NCBI GenBank assembly: GCA_963723355.1
Contig: CAVRQQ010000013.1
Coordinates: 1 to 54,027, forward strand
Source: JAFDBW01 sp963723355
GTDB lineage: Bacteria > Desulfobacterota > Desulfuromonadia > Desulfuromonadales > BM103
Reading direction: 5' to 3'
DNA: 54,027 nucleotides
Numbering within the stretch: the first letter of the stretch is position 1; each line of letters begins with the position of its first letter. The notes under the pieces were generated by a model that saw only the letters and a program-made list of their open reading frames with translations, had not been told where the DNA came from and made no database searches. Both the position numbers and the translations under genes were made by a program. Below are positions 8,734-17,414 of this stretch, piece after piece.

Positions 8734-9628
8734 TCAGATGATGCTTTTACCGAAAAGTGAGGCCGTCAGCTCGACAGCAGTTTCTGCTGTCTTGTTGCGG
8801 TTATCCAGGATGGGGTTGATTTCGACGATATCAAGGGATCCCAGGCGCCGGGAATCAGCGATGATTTCCATCAATAGTTGGGCCTCACGATAGGTCAGCC
8901 CACCGGGGACAAGGGTCCCCGCACCGGGCGAGGCCTGAGGGTCAAGAGAGTCAATATCCAGGCTGACATGCAGCCGGTTTTTATGCCTGAGTTTGACCAG
9001 AGCTTCAGCTGCGATCGCACCCATGCCTTTTTCGTCGATATCACGCATCGTATAAACGGTCATGCCGCTTTCACGCAGGCGCTGGCGTTCACCGGAATCG
9101 AGATCACGCACCCCGATCATCACAACATCTTCCGGCTGCAGGGTCGCCTGCGACCCACCGACCGCCACCAATTCTGGATAGCCGTGGCCAAGCAGAATCG
9201 CTAATGGCATCCCATGAATATTCTTCGATGGCGATGAATCCTCGGTGTGGAAATCACCGTGGGCATCGATCCAGAGCACTCCGACCGACTGCTCGTCGGC
9301 GATTCCGGCAATCGTCCCTATGGAAATCGAATGATCGCCGCCAAAAAAGATCGGAATTCGTCCCTGTGCCAAGGCCTGCTGTCCAGCCAGGCAGGCGGCT
9401 TTGCAAACCTCGATAATTGTCGGCAGGTAATGATCCTGGCGCTCGTGCACCAGCGACTCCCGAACCGGGACAGGCAGGTTTCCGGAATCATGGACTTCGA
9501 TAGCCGAGCTTTTCCAGTCGCGAAGCCAGTCCGGCATACCTGAGCGCTCCGGGGCCCAGATCGACGCCTCGATGCGACTGTCCAAGATCAATTGGCACGC
9601 CGATAATCTGTACTGTTTTATTCATCAT
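8734..9628 (-). CDS. Arginase family protein, reading frame broken once
   Basis: Hydrolyses arginine to ornithine and urea, or is a close agmatinase/arginase relative. The body carries the manganese-site motifs GGDHSISIG, DAHGDFHT and SLDIDSLDP. The long minus frame starts only at 9591 with a non-family N-terminus (MILDSRIEASIWAPERSG). In the adjacent frame the start at 9628 (GAGGGG ribosome site) gives NKTVQIIGVPIDLGQS and RGVDLGPGALRYAGLA, the true arginase N-terminus, which stops soon after LEKLGY. Switching frame at about 9499-9502 gives LGY-EVHDSGN, restoring a protein of about 297 residues with normal spacing. One surplus base is therefore present, either a sequencing error or a real mutation. 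The upstream neighbour encodes an ornithine cyclodeaminase-type enzyme 20 bases away. Confidence 0.85.
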
Positions 9629-9648
9629 GGCCCCTCAGTAAAAGCGGA

Positions 9649-10740
9649 TCAGTCCTTGAGGTTGTTCCAGAGGTTAACGGTAAAGTCCTGGGCATTGGTA
9701 AGGATTGCCACGGCCTGCGCCGAACCGCGATTGGCCAGTTTGTCGGCACTGAACTCGGTCATGTCGACAATATAAAAGAAGACAGGTCGAACCGACCCGT
9801 CAGGCATGACCCGATAGCTGGGCACCATATTGCCGAAGGCAATCGAATGTAATTGCGTCGCCAGGGCGACCACCGTGGTTGCTTTACGAGCATGGACACG
9901 CATGGCGTCCTGGGCAAGGTAAACATCGGCAACAACTTCGGGTAATGGGCCATCATCGCGAATCGACCCGGCGAGGACATAGGGGATGCCCTTCTTTTCA
10001 CAGGCATAGATAATCCCGTCCTTGAGGCCAAGCTCTTCAATGGTTTGTTCTATCGAGCCACGACGGCGCACTTCATTGATAATGTCGAGGTGGTTGTAGT
10101 GGCCGAGCGGCTTGAGGGTCTGGGAATAGATATCCTGTCCCAGGCCGGTTCGATAGAGAGCGGCCTCGAGATCATGCGTAGCCAGCGCGTTGCCGGCCAG
10201 CAGGCCGTGACAGAAGCCGTTCTCTATCAGCCCCTGCATAGCATCCCTGCTGTCCTTGTCAAAGGCCACGGCCGGGCCAAGCACCCAGACTATGTGCCCA
10301 TGGTCACGATCGTGGCGCAGGACGTTGTAAAGGTCATCGTAGCAGCGCGAGAAAGGGGTCTCACGGGTACCGCGGGTGCGAAAGGAAAACTTGTCAACCG
10401 CGTGATCCGCCTCCGGCTCGAAACCTTCAACATGGACGTAAATCCCCTCTTCTCCATTCTCGGTCCGGCCGACCACGACCATGTCACCCTTGCGAACCCG
10501 GCGTGCCTCCGTGACATCAATATTTTCACCTTTGAGGACAAGGACCGCATCCATGCGACTCTCGGGAGCCAGCAGCCAGCGGCCATGACCAAGATGAAGG
10601 TATTCAGGATGGTTTGATGTGCCGTGAAAATTTGCCGGGACAACCCCATGGTCGGGCGCTGGTTCGGTTTTTACGATTGGAGATGAGATCAGTTGCTCAG
10701 ACTTGAAATCGGGTGGGGTGTAAGCCGGAATAATGTTCAT
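9649..10740 (-). CDS. TIGR00300/LOR-SDH family ornithine cyclodeaminase-like protein
   Basis: A 363-residue protein of the LOR/SDH bifunctional-domain family (TIGR00300). Family members in Methanococcus and the C-terminal part of cyanobacterial ArgZ/AgrE convert ornithine to proline and ammonia with NAD; this is a different fold family from classical ornithine cyclodeaminase. Family-like segments are the N-terminal GHGRWLLAPESRMDAVL, the central HIVWVLGPAVAFDKDSRDAM and LLAGNALATHDLEAAL, and the C-terminal AGSIRDDGPLPEVVADV and MVPSYRVMPDGSVRPVFF. It starts at ATG 10740. The arginase gene follows only 20 bases downstream on the same strand. The pair would form a two-step arginine to ornithine to proline route. 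Assignment to the family is firm; the activity is inferred from characterised relatives and from context. Confidence 0.8.
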   Translation of the reverse strand: MNIIPAYTPPDFKSEQLISSPIVKTEPAPDHGVVPANFHGTSNHPEYLHLGHGRWLLAPESRMDAVLVLKGENIDVTEARRVRKGDMVVVGRTENGEEGIYVHVEGFEPEADHAVDKFSFRTRGTRETPFSRCYDDLYNVLRHDRDHGHIVWVLGPAVAFDKDSRDAMQGLIENGFCHGLLAGNALATHDLEAALYRTGLGQDIYSQTLKPLGHYNHLDIINEVRRRGSIEQTIEELGLKDGIIYACEKKGIPYVLAGSIRDDGPLPEVVADVYLAQDAMRVHARKATTVVALATQLHSIAFGNMVPSYRVMPDGSVRPVFFYIVDMTEFSADKLANRGSAQAVAILTNAQDFTVNLWNNLKD

Positions 10741-10846
10741 CGCTCATGACTCCTCAATTGATCAATGCATGTTACACATCCATCTTGGCAAGCTCTTCGC
10801 CGAAGTCAAGCCGGGCACGTCGGGAGAACAGGAGATTGCCACGACG

Positions 10847-11245
10847 TCAATCTCTTTCAACGACTTTTTTGACTGCGAGCCAGTTGGTACAGAGAACCAC
10901 TGCCAGAGCCGGGATCCGGATGATCTCGAGACCGCCCTGCAGACCATCACGAAACGTGTCCAGGACAACGACGCCGAGATAGCAGAGCGCAAATAGCTTG
11001 ATGACCGTCACAGACCATGTTTCACGACTGCTCCAGGCCAGGCTGAGGACTGCCAGACAACCGAGGCCGTAGGCGATCGTGACATAGGAAAATGTCAGGG
11101 CGCTAGCCGGGGCGGTTCCGGACATGATGATATTCACGCCGTAATAGGTCATGAAGAACGACGTCAGGACAGTCAGAGCGATCAGGCCAATCATAAGAAT
11201 GTAGTCACGGTTATTCACAGGAGCCCCTGAGGATAGTATTTTCAT
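10847..11245 (-). CDS. Small multi-pass membrane protein, unknown
   Basis: A 132-residue hydrophobic protein with four likely membrane spans (about residues 15-37, 46-66, 76-95 and 104-121). It has a short polar start (MKILSSGAPVNNRD) and a basic end (KKVVERD). I do not recognise a family. It lies 106 bases upstream of the ornithine cyclodeaminase-like gene on the same strand and could be co-transcribed with it, but nothing in the sequence indicates a transport role for arginine. Confidence 0.65.
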   Translation of the reverse strand: MKILSSGAPVNNRDYILMIGLIALTVLTSFFMTYYGVNIIMSGTAPASALTFSYVTIAYGLGCLAVLSLAWSSRETWSVTVIKLFALCYLGVVVLDTFRDGLQGGLEIIRIPALAVVLCTNWLAVKKVVERD

Positions 11246-11354
11246 TTAATTTAGACGATAGACAGATTGTCGATTCTGTTTGTATCGTAGACTGGCGATC
11301 ATGAGAAATCAACCGCTTACAAGATATATTTGGTCATATCCAATCCCTGAAAAA

Positions 11355-11963
11355 CTACTCAACCTTAGCCGGCACAAGACCAAGATCGCTGAACCCCCAC
11401 AACATTAACTGCACGGCCATGGCACACAATAGAATCCCTGAGAGTTTCAATACGACTTTCAGTGCGGACGGCGGCACATATTTCAGGAGTTTGGCACCGA
11501 ACAGCAGCGCGATCAGATTGACGCCCATGGTTATGGCCAACGCGAGATACAGGGGGTATGTGCTCAGACCACTTTTCTGGGCCGCCCCCGCGAATGTAAT
11601 CAGGATTACGATCCCTTGTGGTGAAGCGAGCAAAGGCATGGCCAGCGGGAAGATGGCAATGTCCCCCTCCTCCTGATGGTCATCATGTGCGCCCCAACCC
11701 AGGACCAGTCCAAGAGCAAAGATAAGCAGGATGATCCCCCCGGAGATCTTTATCGCTGGAATCTGAACATGGATGGCCTGGATAATTGCAACGCCGGCCC
11801 ACAGGAACAGGAAGGTCACGATGGATGCGACAATCACTGCGCGGAACGCGATGGAACCCCTTTGCGCGGCATCCATCTTTTCGGTCAGGCCGGCATAAAC
11901 GAGCAGGGCCTTGGTCGGCCCCATCAATGCCAGGAACAGAATTAGAATCTCGGTCATAGTCAT
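11355..11963 (-). CDS. MarC family integral membrane protein (second copy)
   Basis: A 202-residue member of the MarC/UPF0056 family with six spans. The first-half signature is LALMGPTKALLVYAGLTEKM (residues 15-34), where the usual NP-x-G-N is replaced by GPTKA. The second half carries IAIFPLAMPLLASPQGIVI. A charged, histidine-containing loop (GAHDDHQEEGD) joins the halves. It is clearly divergent from the MarC gene at 3266-3898, so the two are not a recent duplication. ATGs occur at codons 1 and 3; the ribosome site is weak (GAAAGG). Function unknown. Confidence 0.82.
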   Translation of the reverse strand: MTMTEILILFLALMGPTKALLVYAGLTEKMDAAQRGSIAFRAVIVASIVTFLFLWAGVAIIQAIHVQIPAIKISGGIILLIFALGLVLGWGAHDDHQEEGDIAIFPLAMPLLASPQGIVILITFAGAAQKSGLSTYPLYLALAITMGVNLIALLFGAKLLKYVPPSALKVVLKLSGILLCAMAVQLMLWGFSDLGLVPAKVE

Positions 11964-12135
11964 TGATATATTAACCTTTCTTTAGTAGTTTATGCATGAT
12001 CGTTTCGCAGTGTAGATACTTCGGTAACAGGCGAGCGCTGAATCGAATCCACGCATCCCAACCAGTATTTACGTGTTCATAAAAACACCCGCGGGTGATT
12101 TAGCAGAGAGTTTGTATTGACATATACAGGCACTA

Positions 12136-12354
12136 TTATTTCAGGGCTTCAGCAGCTTTTAAATATTGATCACATGTTTCGACTTTTGCATCGTCGCCAC
12201 CGGCCGCATCCAAGCATTTTTGATATTTCTCTATAAGCGCGAGCCTTTCTTTGTGGACTTCTTCCTGTGCTTGGTAAGCCTTGTCTTGAGAGCTGGTGCA
12301 GCCCAGTACTGTCAATGAAAACATAACTAACAGAATAACTTGAACTTTTTTCAT
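12136..12354 (-). CDS. Small lipoprotein
   Basis: A 72-residue protein with a lipoprotein signal peptide: basic KK start, hydrophobic core and lipobox LTVLGC ending at Cys19. This predicts cleavage before the cysteine and lipid attachment. The mature part is short, charged and helical, with two further cysteines (KCLDAAGGDDAKVETCD) that could form a disulfide. An AAGGAT ribosome site precedes the ATG. The family is not recognised. It stands alone. Confidence 0.75.
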   Translation of the reverse strand: MKKVQVILLVMFSLTVLGCTSSQDKAYQAQEEVHKERLALIEKYQKCLDAAGGDDAKVETCDQYLKAAEALK

Positions 12355-12666
12355 AACTTAATCCTTTCCGTGTGAGTGGGAAATAAAGTAGCAACATTGT
12401 CAGAGTTGACTTTATTGCTTTTCCGAAGACAACTCAGTGCAATTTGATTTCTTGAATATGGCAATTGTAACGCAATAAAAACAAAAAACACCCTTCTACC
12501 CGTTTTTTGTGAAAAAGTCTTTAACGAATTCTTTTACTGCACTGGTCAACCAGTGAACACCCACAATAGAATACAGCCCAACTTCTCCAGCGCAAGTTGG
12601 GCTGATTATTTAGAAGATTTTAGTGAGGTTATCGGGTTGTAAAAGTTCAACCGTGGATCTCTTGAT
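12355..12666. other. Intergenic region with one stem-loop
   Basis: An AT-rich 312-base stretch upstream of the lipoprotein gene and downstream of the EamA gene. Apart from the stem-loop at 12574-12604 nothing recognisable is seen. Confidence 0.4.
12574..12604. terminator. Stem-loop, probable terminator of the EamA gene transcript
   Basis: CAGCCCAACTT (12574-12584) pairs perfectly with AAGTTGGGCTG (12594-12604) across a 9-base loop. The minus strand continues TATTCTATTG, a weak T-rich tail. It lies 63 bases beyond the stop of the minus-strand EamA gene. Confidence 0.6.
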
Positions 12667-13563
12667 TCACGACTCAGATGGCTTGCGTGAGCGGGTCGCC
12701 AGGAAGATTCCCGTGCCGATCAGGCAAACACCGAAGCCATGATAACACCTGAATGCCTCGCCGAGAAAAAGGACCGCCATGATGCTGCCAAACACCGGCA
12801 TCAGGTGAATGAACAACCCTGCCCGGTTGGCACCGACCAGTTCGACACCACGGTTATAGCAGAGATAGGAGACGATCGACGGAAACACCATGACATAGCC
12901 GATCACCAGCAGGCTGGTCAGTTTCACCTGCATGACGGCCACAGTCATGGACTCCCAGAGGTAAAGAGGCAGGAGTACGATTGTGCCGATCCAGAAGATC
13001 GTACAGATAAACGCAAGGGGATGAACGTGCGGTCGCTTGCGCAGCATCACCGAGTATCCTGCGTAACAGGCGATAGCGGCCATGACCAGAAAATCACCGC
13101 GATTGACTGTCAGGGACAAAAGGGCGGCCATATCACCGCGAGCGATGATCATGACTGCGCCGGAGAGCGACACTACGATGCCGGCAGATTGCAAAACCGT
13201 GACACGTTCCCGGAAAATCAGGAATGACAGGATCACGATCATCACCGGCATCAGGGACTGGATCAGGAATGCGTTGATTGCCTGGGTGTACTGGAGGCCG
13301 GAATAGGCCAGCGTGTTGAACGAAGCGATGCCCAAAACGGCCAGCAAAAGAACCGCAGGCCAGGCTCCTGCGAGCGCCCGGCGGTCACGACGTAGATGCG
13401 GCAAGGCCGGCCAGGTCACCAGCACAGAAGCCCCCAGCCAGCGCCAGAAAGCCAGTGCGATCGGCGGGATATCGTTGTGGAATGCACGGCCGAGAATGAA
13501 GTTTCCGGCCCAGAAAAGGACCGCCATGGTCAGCAGCAGGTATGGTCGATCCTGTATTTTCAT
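12667..13563 (-). CDS. EamA/DMT superfamily transporter
   Basis: A 298-residue inner-membrane protein with ten membrane spans in two EamA repeats, the layout of drug/metabolite exporters. The first repeat carries FWAGNFILGRAF and PPIALAFWRW; the second carries VMVFPSIVSYLCYNRGVELV and FGSIMAVLFLGEAF. The substrate cannot be assigned. Its ATG overlaps the stop of the upstream DUF1460 gene (ATGA, 13563-13560), showing translational coupling. A stem-loop follows the stop. Confidence 0.85.
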   Translation of the reverse strand: MKIQDRPYLLLTMAVLFWAGNFILGRAFHNDIPPIALAFWRWLGASVLVTWPALPHLRRDRRALAGAWPAVLLLAVLGIASFNTLAYSGLQYTQAINAFLIQSLMPVMIVILSFLIFRERVTVLQSAGIVVSLSGAVMIIARGDMAALLSLTVNRGDFLVMAAIACYAGYSVMLRKRPHVHPLAFICTIFWIGTIVLLPLYLWESMTVAVMQVKLTSLLVIGYVMVFPSIVSYLCYNRGVELVGANRAGLFIHLMPVFGSIMAVLFLGEAFRCYHGFGVCLIGTGIFLATRSRKPSES

Positions 13564-14369
13564 TGCATCACGCGGTAAACGATCAGGCCCGTTGTTCCGC
13601 GCAGATAAGTCACCAGCTCTTCATCTAGGATTCGTTCCACGCCACCGCGCGAAGAGGCATGACGCAGCATGATAGCTCCATCGGCCTCGACGATCAATCC
13701 CGTATGACTGACATCCAGTCCCGCAAGGGGACTGTATAATCCTACGTAATCACCTGATTCAAGTGCATCAAGCAGCTTCGCGTTCAGCTCACTTGCAGGG
13801 ATATAGGTGATTATCCTTGGAACTACGTTGACCCCGTCCAGCCAAAGGTCCCCTGCTTGTTTCGCATTCAGTTTTTGAGGACATGCCGTTCCCTGCCCTG
13901 GCCGACAATTGCCGTAACATCCTTGACAGGTGACCCCTGGTCCGACACCCAGTCGCTGAAGAAATGCCTGCGATTTTCATAGGAGACCATCCCGTCCCGG
14001 TAACGAACCTGCATCATCTGCATAGGGAAGTCAGCGGCATCGGTACTACGTCGTAATGCCTCAACAGTATCCAGGAAGGTAAAACAGTCAAAGCCGTCCA
14101 GCCTGGTCACCAACCGCTCAGCCTCTGCAGTGCCTCCGATCAGGCTGTTTGCCATATAAGGGGCGCCGAGGAAATGGCTGGAGATGGACGTGATACGGGC
14201 GCCGGGAGCCTTGCTCGTAGCAGATTGCCGGAGAATTTTTTCAACCAAGGAAGTCTGCTGGAGAGGATCTCTGCTGCCATCATCTGCCCGTGCAGAAGCC
14301 GGCATAAAAAACATAAAGTGCAAGATAAAGACTTGTTACATAAACTGCTACGGATAATGTCTTTTTCAC
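13560..14369 (-). CDS. DUF1460 (NlpC/P60-like amidase-type) exported protein, frame broken twice
   Basis: An exported protein of the DUF1460 family, papain-like folds related to NlpC/P60 cell-wall amidases. Middle frame: FLGAPYMANSLIGG, the catalytic-type FDCFTFLDTVEAL and VRYRDGMVSYENRRHFFSDW. This frame runs into a stop at 13870-13868. Another frame continues with DLWLDGVNVVPRIITYIPAS, SPLAGLDVSHTGLIVEADG and LRHASSRGGVERI to the stop at 13560. Adding one A to the A5 run at about 13871-13875 (minus strand) joins them. Upstream, a GTG at 14369 starts a signal sequence (KKTLSVAVYVTSLYLALY) that joins at the T6 run 14306-14311. Both breaks sit in homopolymers, which points to base-calling error. 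The gene lies between DUF4019 and EamA genes. Confidence 0.75.
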
Positions 14370-14400
14370 TGAGGGCGCAATCAGCACGATGGCAGACCTG

Positions 14401-14862
14401 TCATGCCTGTTTGAGGAAATATCCGACCACCTGCCACTGATTATCCTCGCCGAGCATCAGGGTGAGTTTTTCAAAAACCCGTTCACTGAGCTCAAACCTC
14501 GAGACAAAGGTCATAATCACGTACTCACCTGCCGGGACATCACTCGCCGAATCAGTGTAAGCGATATCATGATGAATCCGCTCGACGATCGGTCCAAGGA
14601 AAGACCTGAGACGGTCAATCTCCTCGCTCCAGGCTGCTTGCGTCAGCATGTTTTTGAGAGCGGACGAGGTCACCTCCCAGCTCTTCGCGTACTCCTCGGT
14701 ATCAACCAGGTATAGAAACTCTGATGCAGCGACCAGGGAGTCTCGAGTCACAAGCTCGCCGGGAGCCTTATTGATTGCCGGAACAATGATCCAGAGCAGG
14801 CTTGCAACAAACAGAAACAGATGTATGCGCACTTGCCATGGTATGGCCAGTTTCTTAATCAT
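14401..14862 (-). CDS. DUF4019 family protein
   Basis: A 153-residue protein with one N-terminal membrane span or signal anchor (about residues 10-30) and a soluble DUF4019 domain. The domain shows the family order: a YLVDTEEYAKSWEVTS start, AAWSEEIDRLRSFLGPIVER in the middle, GEYVIMTFVSRFE and a WQVVGYFLKQ end. The function is unknown; it is probably periplasmic and membrane-anchored. An AGGAGG ribosome site is a few bases before ATG 14862. The DUF1460 gene follows about 30 bases downstream, so the two may be co-transcribed. Confidence 0.75.
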   Translation of the reverse strand: MIKKLAIPWQVRIHLFLFVASLLWIIVPAINKAPGELVTRDSLVAASEFLYLVDTEEYAKSWEVTSSALKNMLTQAAWSEEIDRLRSFLGPIVERIHHDIAYTDSASDVPAGEYVIMTFVSRFELSERVFEKLTLMLGEDNQWQVVGYFLKQA

Positions 14863-14965
14863 GATGTCCTCCTGTTGTGATCAAGAGGAAAGGTTCAATG
14901 TTATTTTAATACGAGATTGGTCCGGGGGCAACCCGGCGGTCCGGAAATGATCTGGGCGGCATTTA

Positions 14966-15628
14966 TCAGAACAGTTCGCCCTGGCTCCAGGCGGGCTCTT
15001 GACGCTCTCCCTGCTTGATGATTTTGCAGGCCGAGAGCCAGAGCTCACGGGTCAGTTCGATGTCGTACTGTGAATCATGCAGACGGTTTTCATCGACTTC
15101 GATACCGCTATGTTTGGCGACGGTTGCGAGCTTGAAGTTCGGCAGCTCATGACGCACCGGCTGTAAAATCTGCGCCCATAACAGCATGACATCCAGGCAG
15201 GGATACCAGAACCAGCTGCCGAAGAAGCGGTCGTTGTTCTTCTCCCAGAAACGCCGCATGAAAGGCATGTCAAAGCTGTGGGCGTTGTAACCGACGAACT
15301 GGAACTTGTCGGACTTGTCATATTGCCCGACATATTTCTTGAACATCGTGTGCAGGCGCACGTAGATCTCTTTGGGGTCTTCGAATAACTGCCCCGGAAC
15401 GGCAAGGTGGTCAGGGTGCTCGGGAGGAAGAAACTGTCTGCGATCAATCCCGGTCACTTCAAGGGCCGTGCTCTCTATCACGTCCTGCGGAAATGGCCGG
15501 ACAAAATAGTCGAATGACTCCACGACATCGTTATCAACCTGCACGCAGCCGGAAATCTGTGTCAGACCGTTACAGTCCGGATTGACCCCGGTTGTCTCGA
15601 CGTCGATAAATATCAGCTTCTGTTGCAT
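14966..15628 (-). CDS. DnaQ-like 3'-5' exonuclease (DEDD family)
   Basis: A 220-residue exonuclease of the RNase T/DnaQ fold. The acidic catalytic motifs are present: FIDVETTGV (D9, E11), YNAHSFDMPFM (motif II D) and HDSQYDIELT (motif III H and D, the DEDDh arrangement). It binds two metal ions and removes 3' nucleotides from DNA or RNA. The long insert between motifs I and II (FPQDVIESTALEVTGI to FEDPKEIYVRLH) resembles stand-alone exonucleases of phage or mobile origin rather than the polymerase III epsilon subunit. No polymerase or repair gene is adjacent. It is followed by an unknown gene upstream on the same strand. Confidence 0.85.
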   Translation of the reverse strand: MQQKLIFIDVETTGVNPDCNGLTQISGCVQVDNDVVESFDYFVRPFPQDVIESTALEVTGIDRRQFLPPEHPDHLAVPGQLFEDPKEIYVRLHTMFKKYVGQYDKSDKFQFVGYNAHSFDMPFMRRFWEKNNDRFFGSWFWYPCLDVMLLWAQILQPVRHELPNFKLATVAKHSGIEVDENRLHDSQYDIELTRELWLSACKIIKQGERQEPAWSQGELF

Positions 15629-15669
15629 AGTTTCAATCTACTATCAAGCGTCCGGGAGTGACGCCAGTA

Positions 15670-16140
15670 TCATTTCGGCTGATTCTGCAAGAGTGCCGAA
15701 CCGGTCACGTCCAGGAAGTTTTCAGTCAGGACGCCTCGCGGCAGGACTTTCTCTCCATAAAGGACCCTGTCCCCATTCTTGATATATATCTCGACATCAG
15801 GGTTGCCATCTTCACAAGGCAACTTGACCGCGAACACCTTGTAACTCTCAGGGAGCTTATCAAGCGGTGATTCAGCATTCATCTGGCGAAAAGCGTTCAC
15901 CAGGCCCAGGGCCGTATCGCTGCTGGCTTCCGAGACACCATCAATACCGGCACGAATACAGGCGGCAAGGTAGTTCTTGGTATAGTTCCTGGTGTTCTTG
16001 GCCCTGGTGAGATGTCCGGAGGTCAGCTCGGCGTTGTCAAAGGCTGAATCAACCTCACCGCTTTCAACGGCGGCGATGACATCGTCCAACAGGACATCCA
16101 GATCGGCAGGTGTCCATTTCTCAGGTTTGAGGTCAGTCAT
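15670..16140 (-). CDS. Hypothetical protein
   Basis: A 156-residue, acidic, apparently cytosolic protein with no signal or membrane segment. It is helical in the first two thirds (PADLDVLLDDVIAAVESGEV, NYTKNYLAACIRAGIDGVSE) and contains beta-rich segments near the end (YKVFAVKLPCEDG, VEIYIKNGDRVLYGEKVLP). I do not recognise the family. It lies 41 bases upstream of the exonuclease gene on the same strand and may share its transcript. Confidence 0.7.
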   Translation of the reverse strand: MTDLKPEKWTPADLDVLLDDVIAAVESGEVDSAFDNAELTSGHLTRAKNTRNYTKNYLAACIRAGIDGVSEASSDTALGLVNAFRQMNAESPLDKLPESYKVFAVKLPCEDGNPDVEIYIKNGDRVLYGEKVLPRGVLTENFLDVTGSALLQNQPK

Positions 16141-16208
16141 GGTTAGATTCTAGCCAAGATAAGGCCACAGGGCAAACGGGAACTCCACGTAGCGTAAAAT
16201 AACAGCGA

Positions 16209-16382
16209 CTAATTATATCCCTGGTCTTCGCCGGACTCCGTCTTCAACATGGCGACAATAAGGATGGCAAAAGGGCCGAGTAACACGCCAATAATTCCCC
16301 ATACAATTACGTTACGGTTCTTCCCGTGGGCCATTGAAGCGGTGGCAAAGGGGAACACAAGCCATGCAATCAAGTATTCCAT
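16209..16382 (-). CDS. Small two-span membrane protein
   Basis: A 57-residue reading frame starting at ATG 16382 with a GGAG ribosome site 6 bases upstream and ending at TAG 16211-16209. It reads MEYLIAWLVFPFATASMAHG, a basic KNRN turn, then a second hydrophobic span (VIVWGIIGVLLGPFAILIVA) and a polar, acidic tail. The topology is that of a small inner-membrane hairpin protein, similar in style to the PLD-nuclease-N-terminal type small proteins, but no family can be assigned. The translation start and hydrophobic pattern make it a convincing gene despite its size. Confidence 0.65.
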   Translation of the reverse strand: MEYLIAWLVFPFATASMAHGKNRNVIVWGIIGVLLGPFAILIVAMLKTESGEDQGYN

Positions 16383-16506
16383 CGTATCTCCAAAGTGGTT
16401 GGTTAATGTCGGATGGCACTACAGAGGATACACGTTTTGGAAACAGGATGATATCGCTAATACCGACAGGCACAGACTATCAGACCAAGCAATCCCGCCA
16501 GCAGCC

Positions 16507-16537
16507 CCGGAGACGGTCCGTTTCAGACCGTCTCCGG
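16507..16537. terminator. Stem-loop without T-tail
   Basis: CCGGAGACGGTC (16507-16518) pairs perfectly with GACCGTCTCCGG (16526-16537) across a 7-base loop. It lies 20 bases past the stop of the dienelactone hydrolase gene. No T-run follows on the minus strand, so it is a weak or factor-assisted terminator or an mRNA-stabilising hairpin. Confidence 0.45.
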
Positions 16538-16556
16538 AAGCCGCGTCAAGTTCCTC

Positions 16557-17295
16557 TCAGCGAAGCGTCTCAGCGAGATAGCCGACAAAGCGTTGCCACG
16601 ATTTATGGTCGGCATCTTCACGATACCGGTCTGAACCGAACACGGTGAAGGCATGCGGCGCACCGCCGTAGGAAATCATCTCATGTTTGACACCGTTAGT
16701 TTCCAGCTCTTTCGCCAGGGCTGAGAAATCATCCATGGTGATAGCGCTGTCTGCCGTGCCATGCATGAATCAGGAATTGCCCCTTGGCTTTACTGTAGTC
16801 CTGCCCTTCAGGAGTTGCCAGCCCGCCGTGGAAGGTGGCAAAGCCTTTCATATCGGCACCTGACCTGGCATACTCAAGAACCGCCGCCCCGCCAAAGCAG
16901 TAGCCCATGACGACCGCGTTGCCGGTGTTGGCGCCCTTCTTTTTGGCCTCATCGACAGCACCCTGGACCAGTGCACGCATCTTTGCGCGATCCTTATACA
17001 ATTCTCCGGTGTGCTGTTTTTTATCCACGATCTCAGTCGGGCGGACACCTTTACCGAACAGGTCGGCAGCAAATACCGCGTAACCGAGCTCTGCGAGCAT
17101 CTCGGAGCGCTTGACTTCGTAGTCGGTCAGGCCGTCCCAGTCGTGCAGCAAGATGACCAGCGGAGCACCGGCTGACGGGCTGGTATAGTAACCCTGGTAA
17201 TCTGCTCCATTAACCTGGTAAACGACTGTTTCACCTGCGGCCCAAGCTGTGCAGGCAAACAAGAGCATCAGTATCATGCTAGACAATGTTTTCAT
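16557..17295 (-). CDS. Dienelactone hydrolase family protein, exported, frame broken once
   Basis: An alpha/beta hydrolase of the dienelactone hydrolase family with a signal peptide (KTLSSMILMLLFACTAWAA). The start is ATG 17295 with GGAGG 5 bases upstream. The first frame contains YTSPSAGAPLVILLHDWDGL, the nucleophile motif VVMGYCFGGAAV (Cys as in dienelactone hydrolase) and ATFHGG, then runs out at 16729. The adjacent frame supplies MHGTADSAITMDDF (Asp) and YGGAPHAFTVFGSDRY (His), completing the Cys-Asp-His triad. One surplus base near 16766 separates them. The joined protein has about 245 residues, normal for the family. The native substrate is unknown. Confidence 0.8.
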
Positions 17296-17414
17296 GACGT
17301 CCTCCAATGTTTTGAAAGATAACGTTGTGGTCCCGATTTTAGCAGGTTTTGGAGATTGTGCGAGGAGACAGGTAAAGCATATTGAGGAGTGAAGATGGAC
17401 TATGAATGCTTTTG

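Noticed and set aside
9591..9628. Taking ATG 9591 as the true arginase start
   Set aside because: It gives a non-family N-terminus. The conserved N-terminus is in the next frame with its own ribosome site at 9628.
3266..11963. The two MarC genes as a recent duplication
   Set aside because: Sequences differ in the key motif (MNPIGN versus GPTKA) and most of the length, so they are old paralogues.
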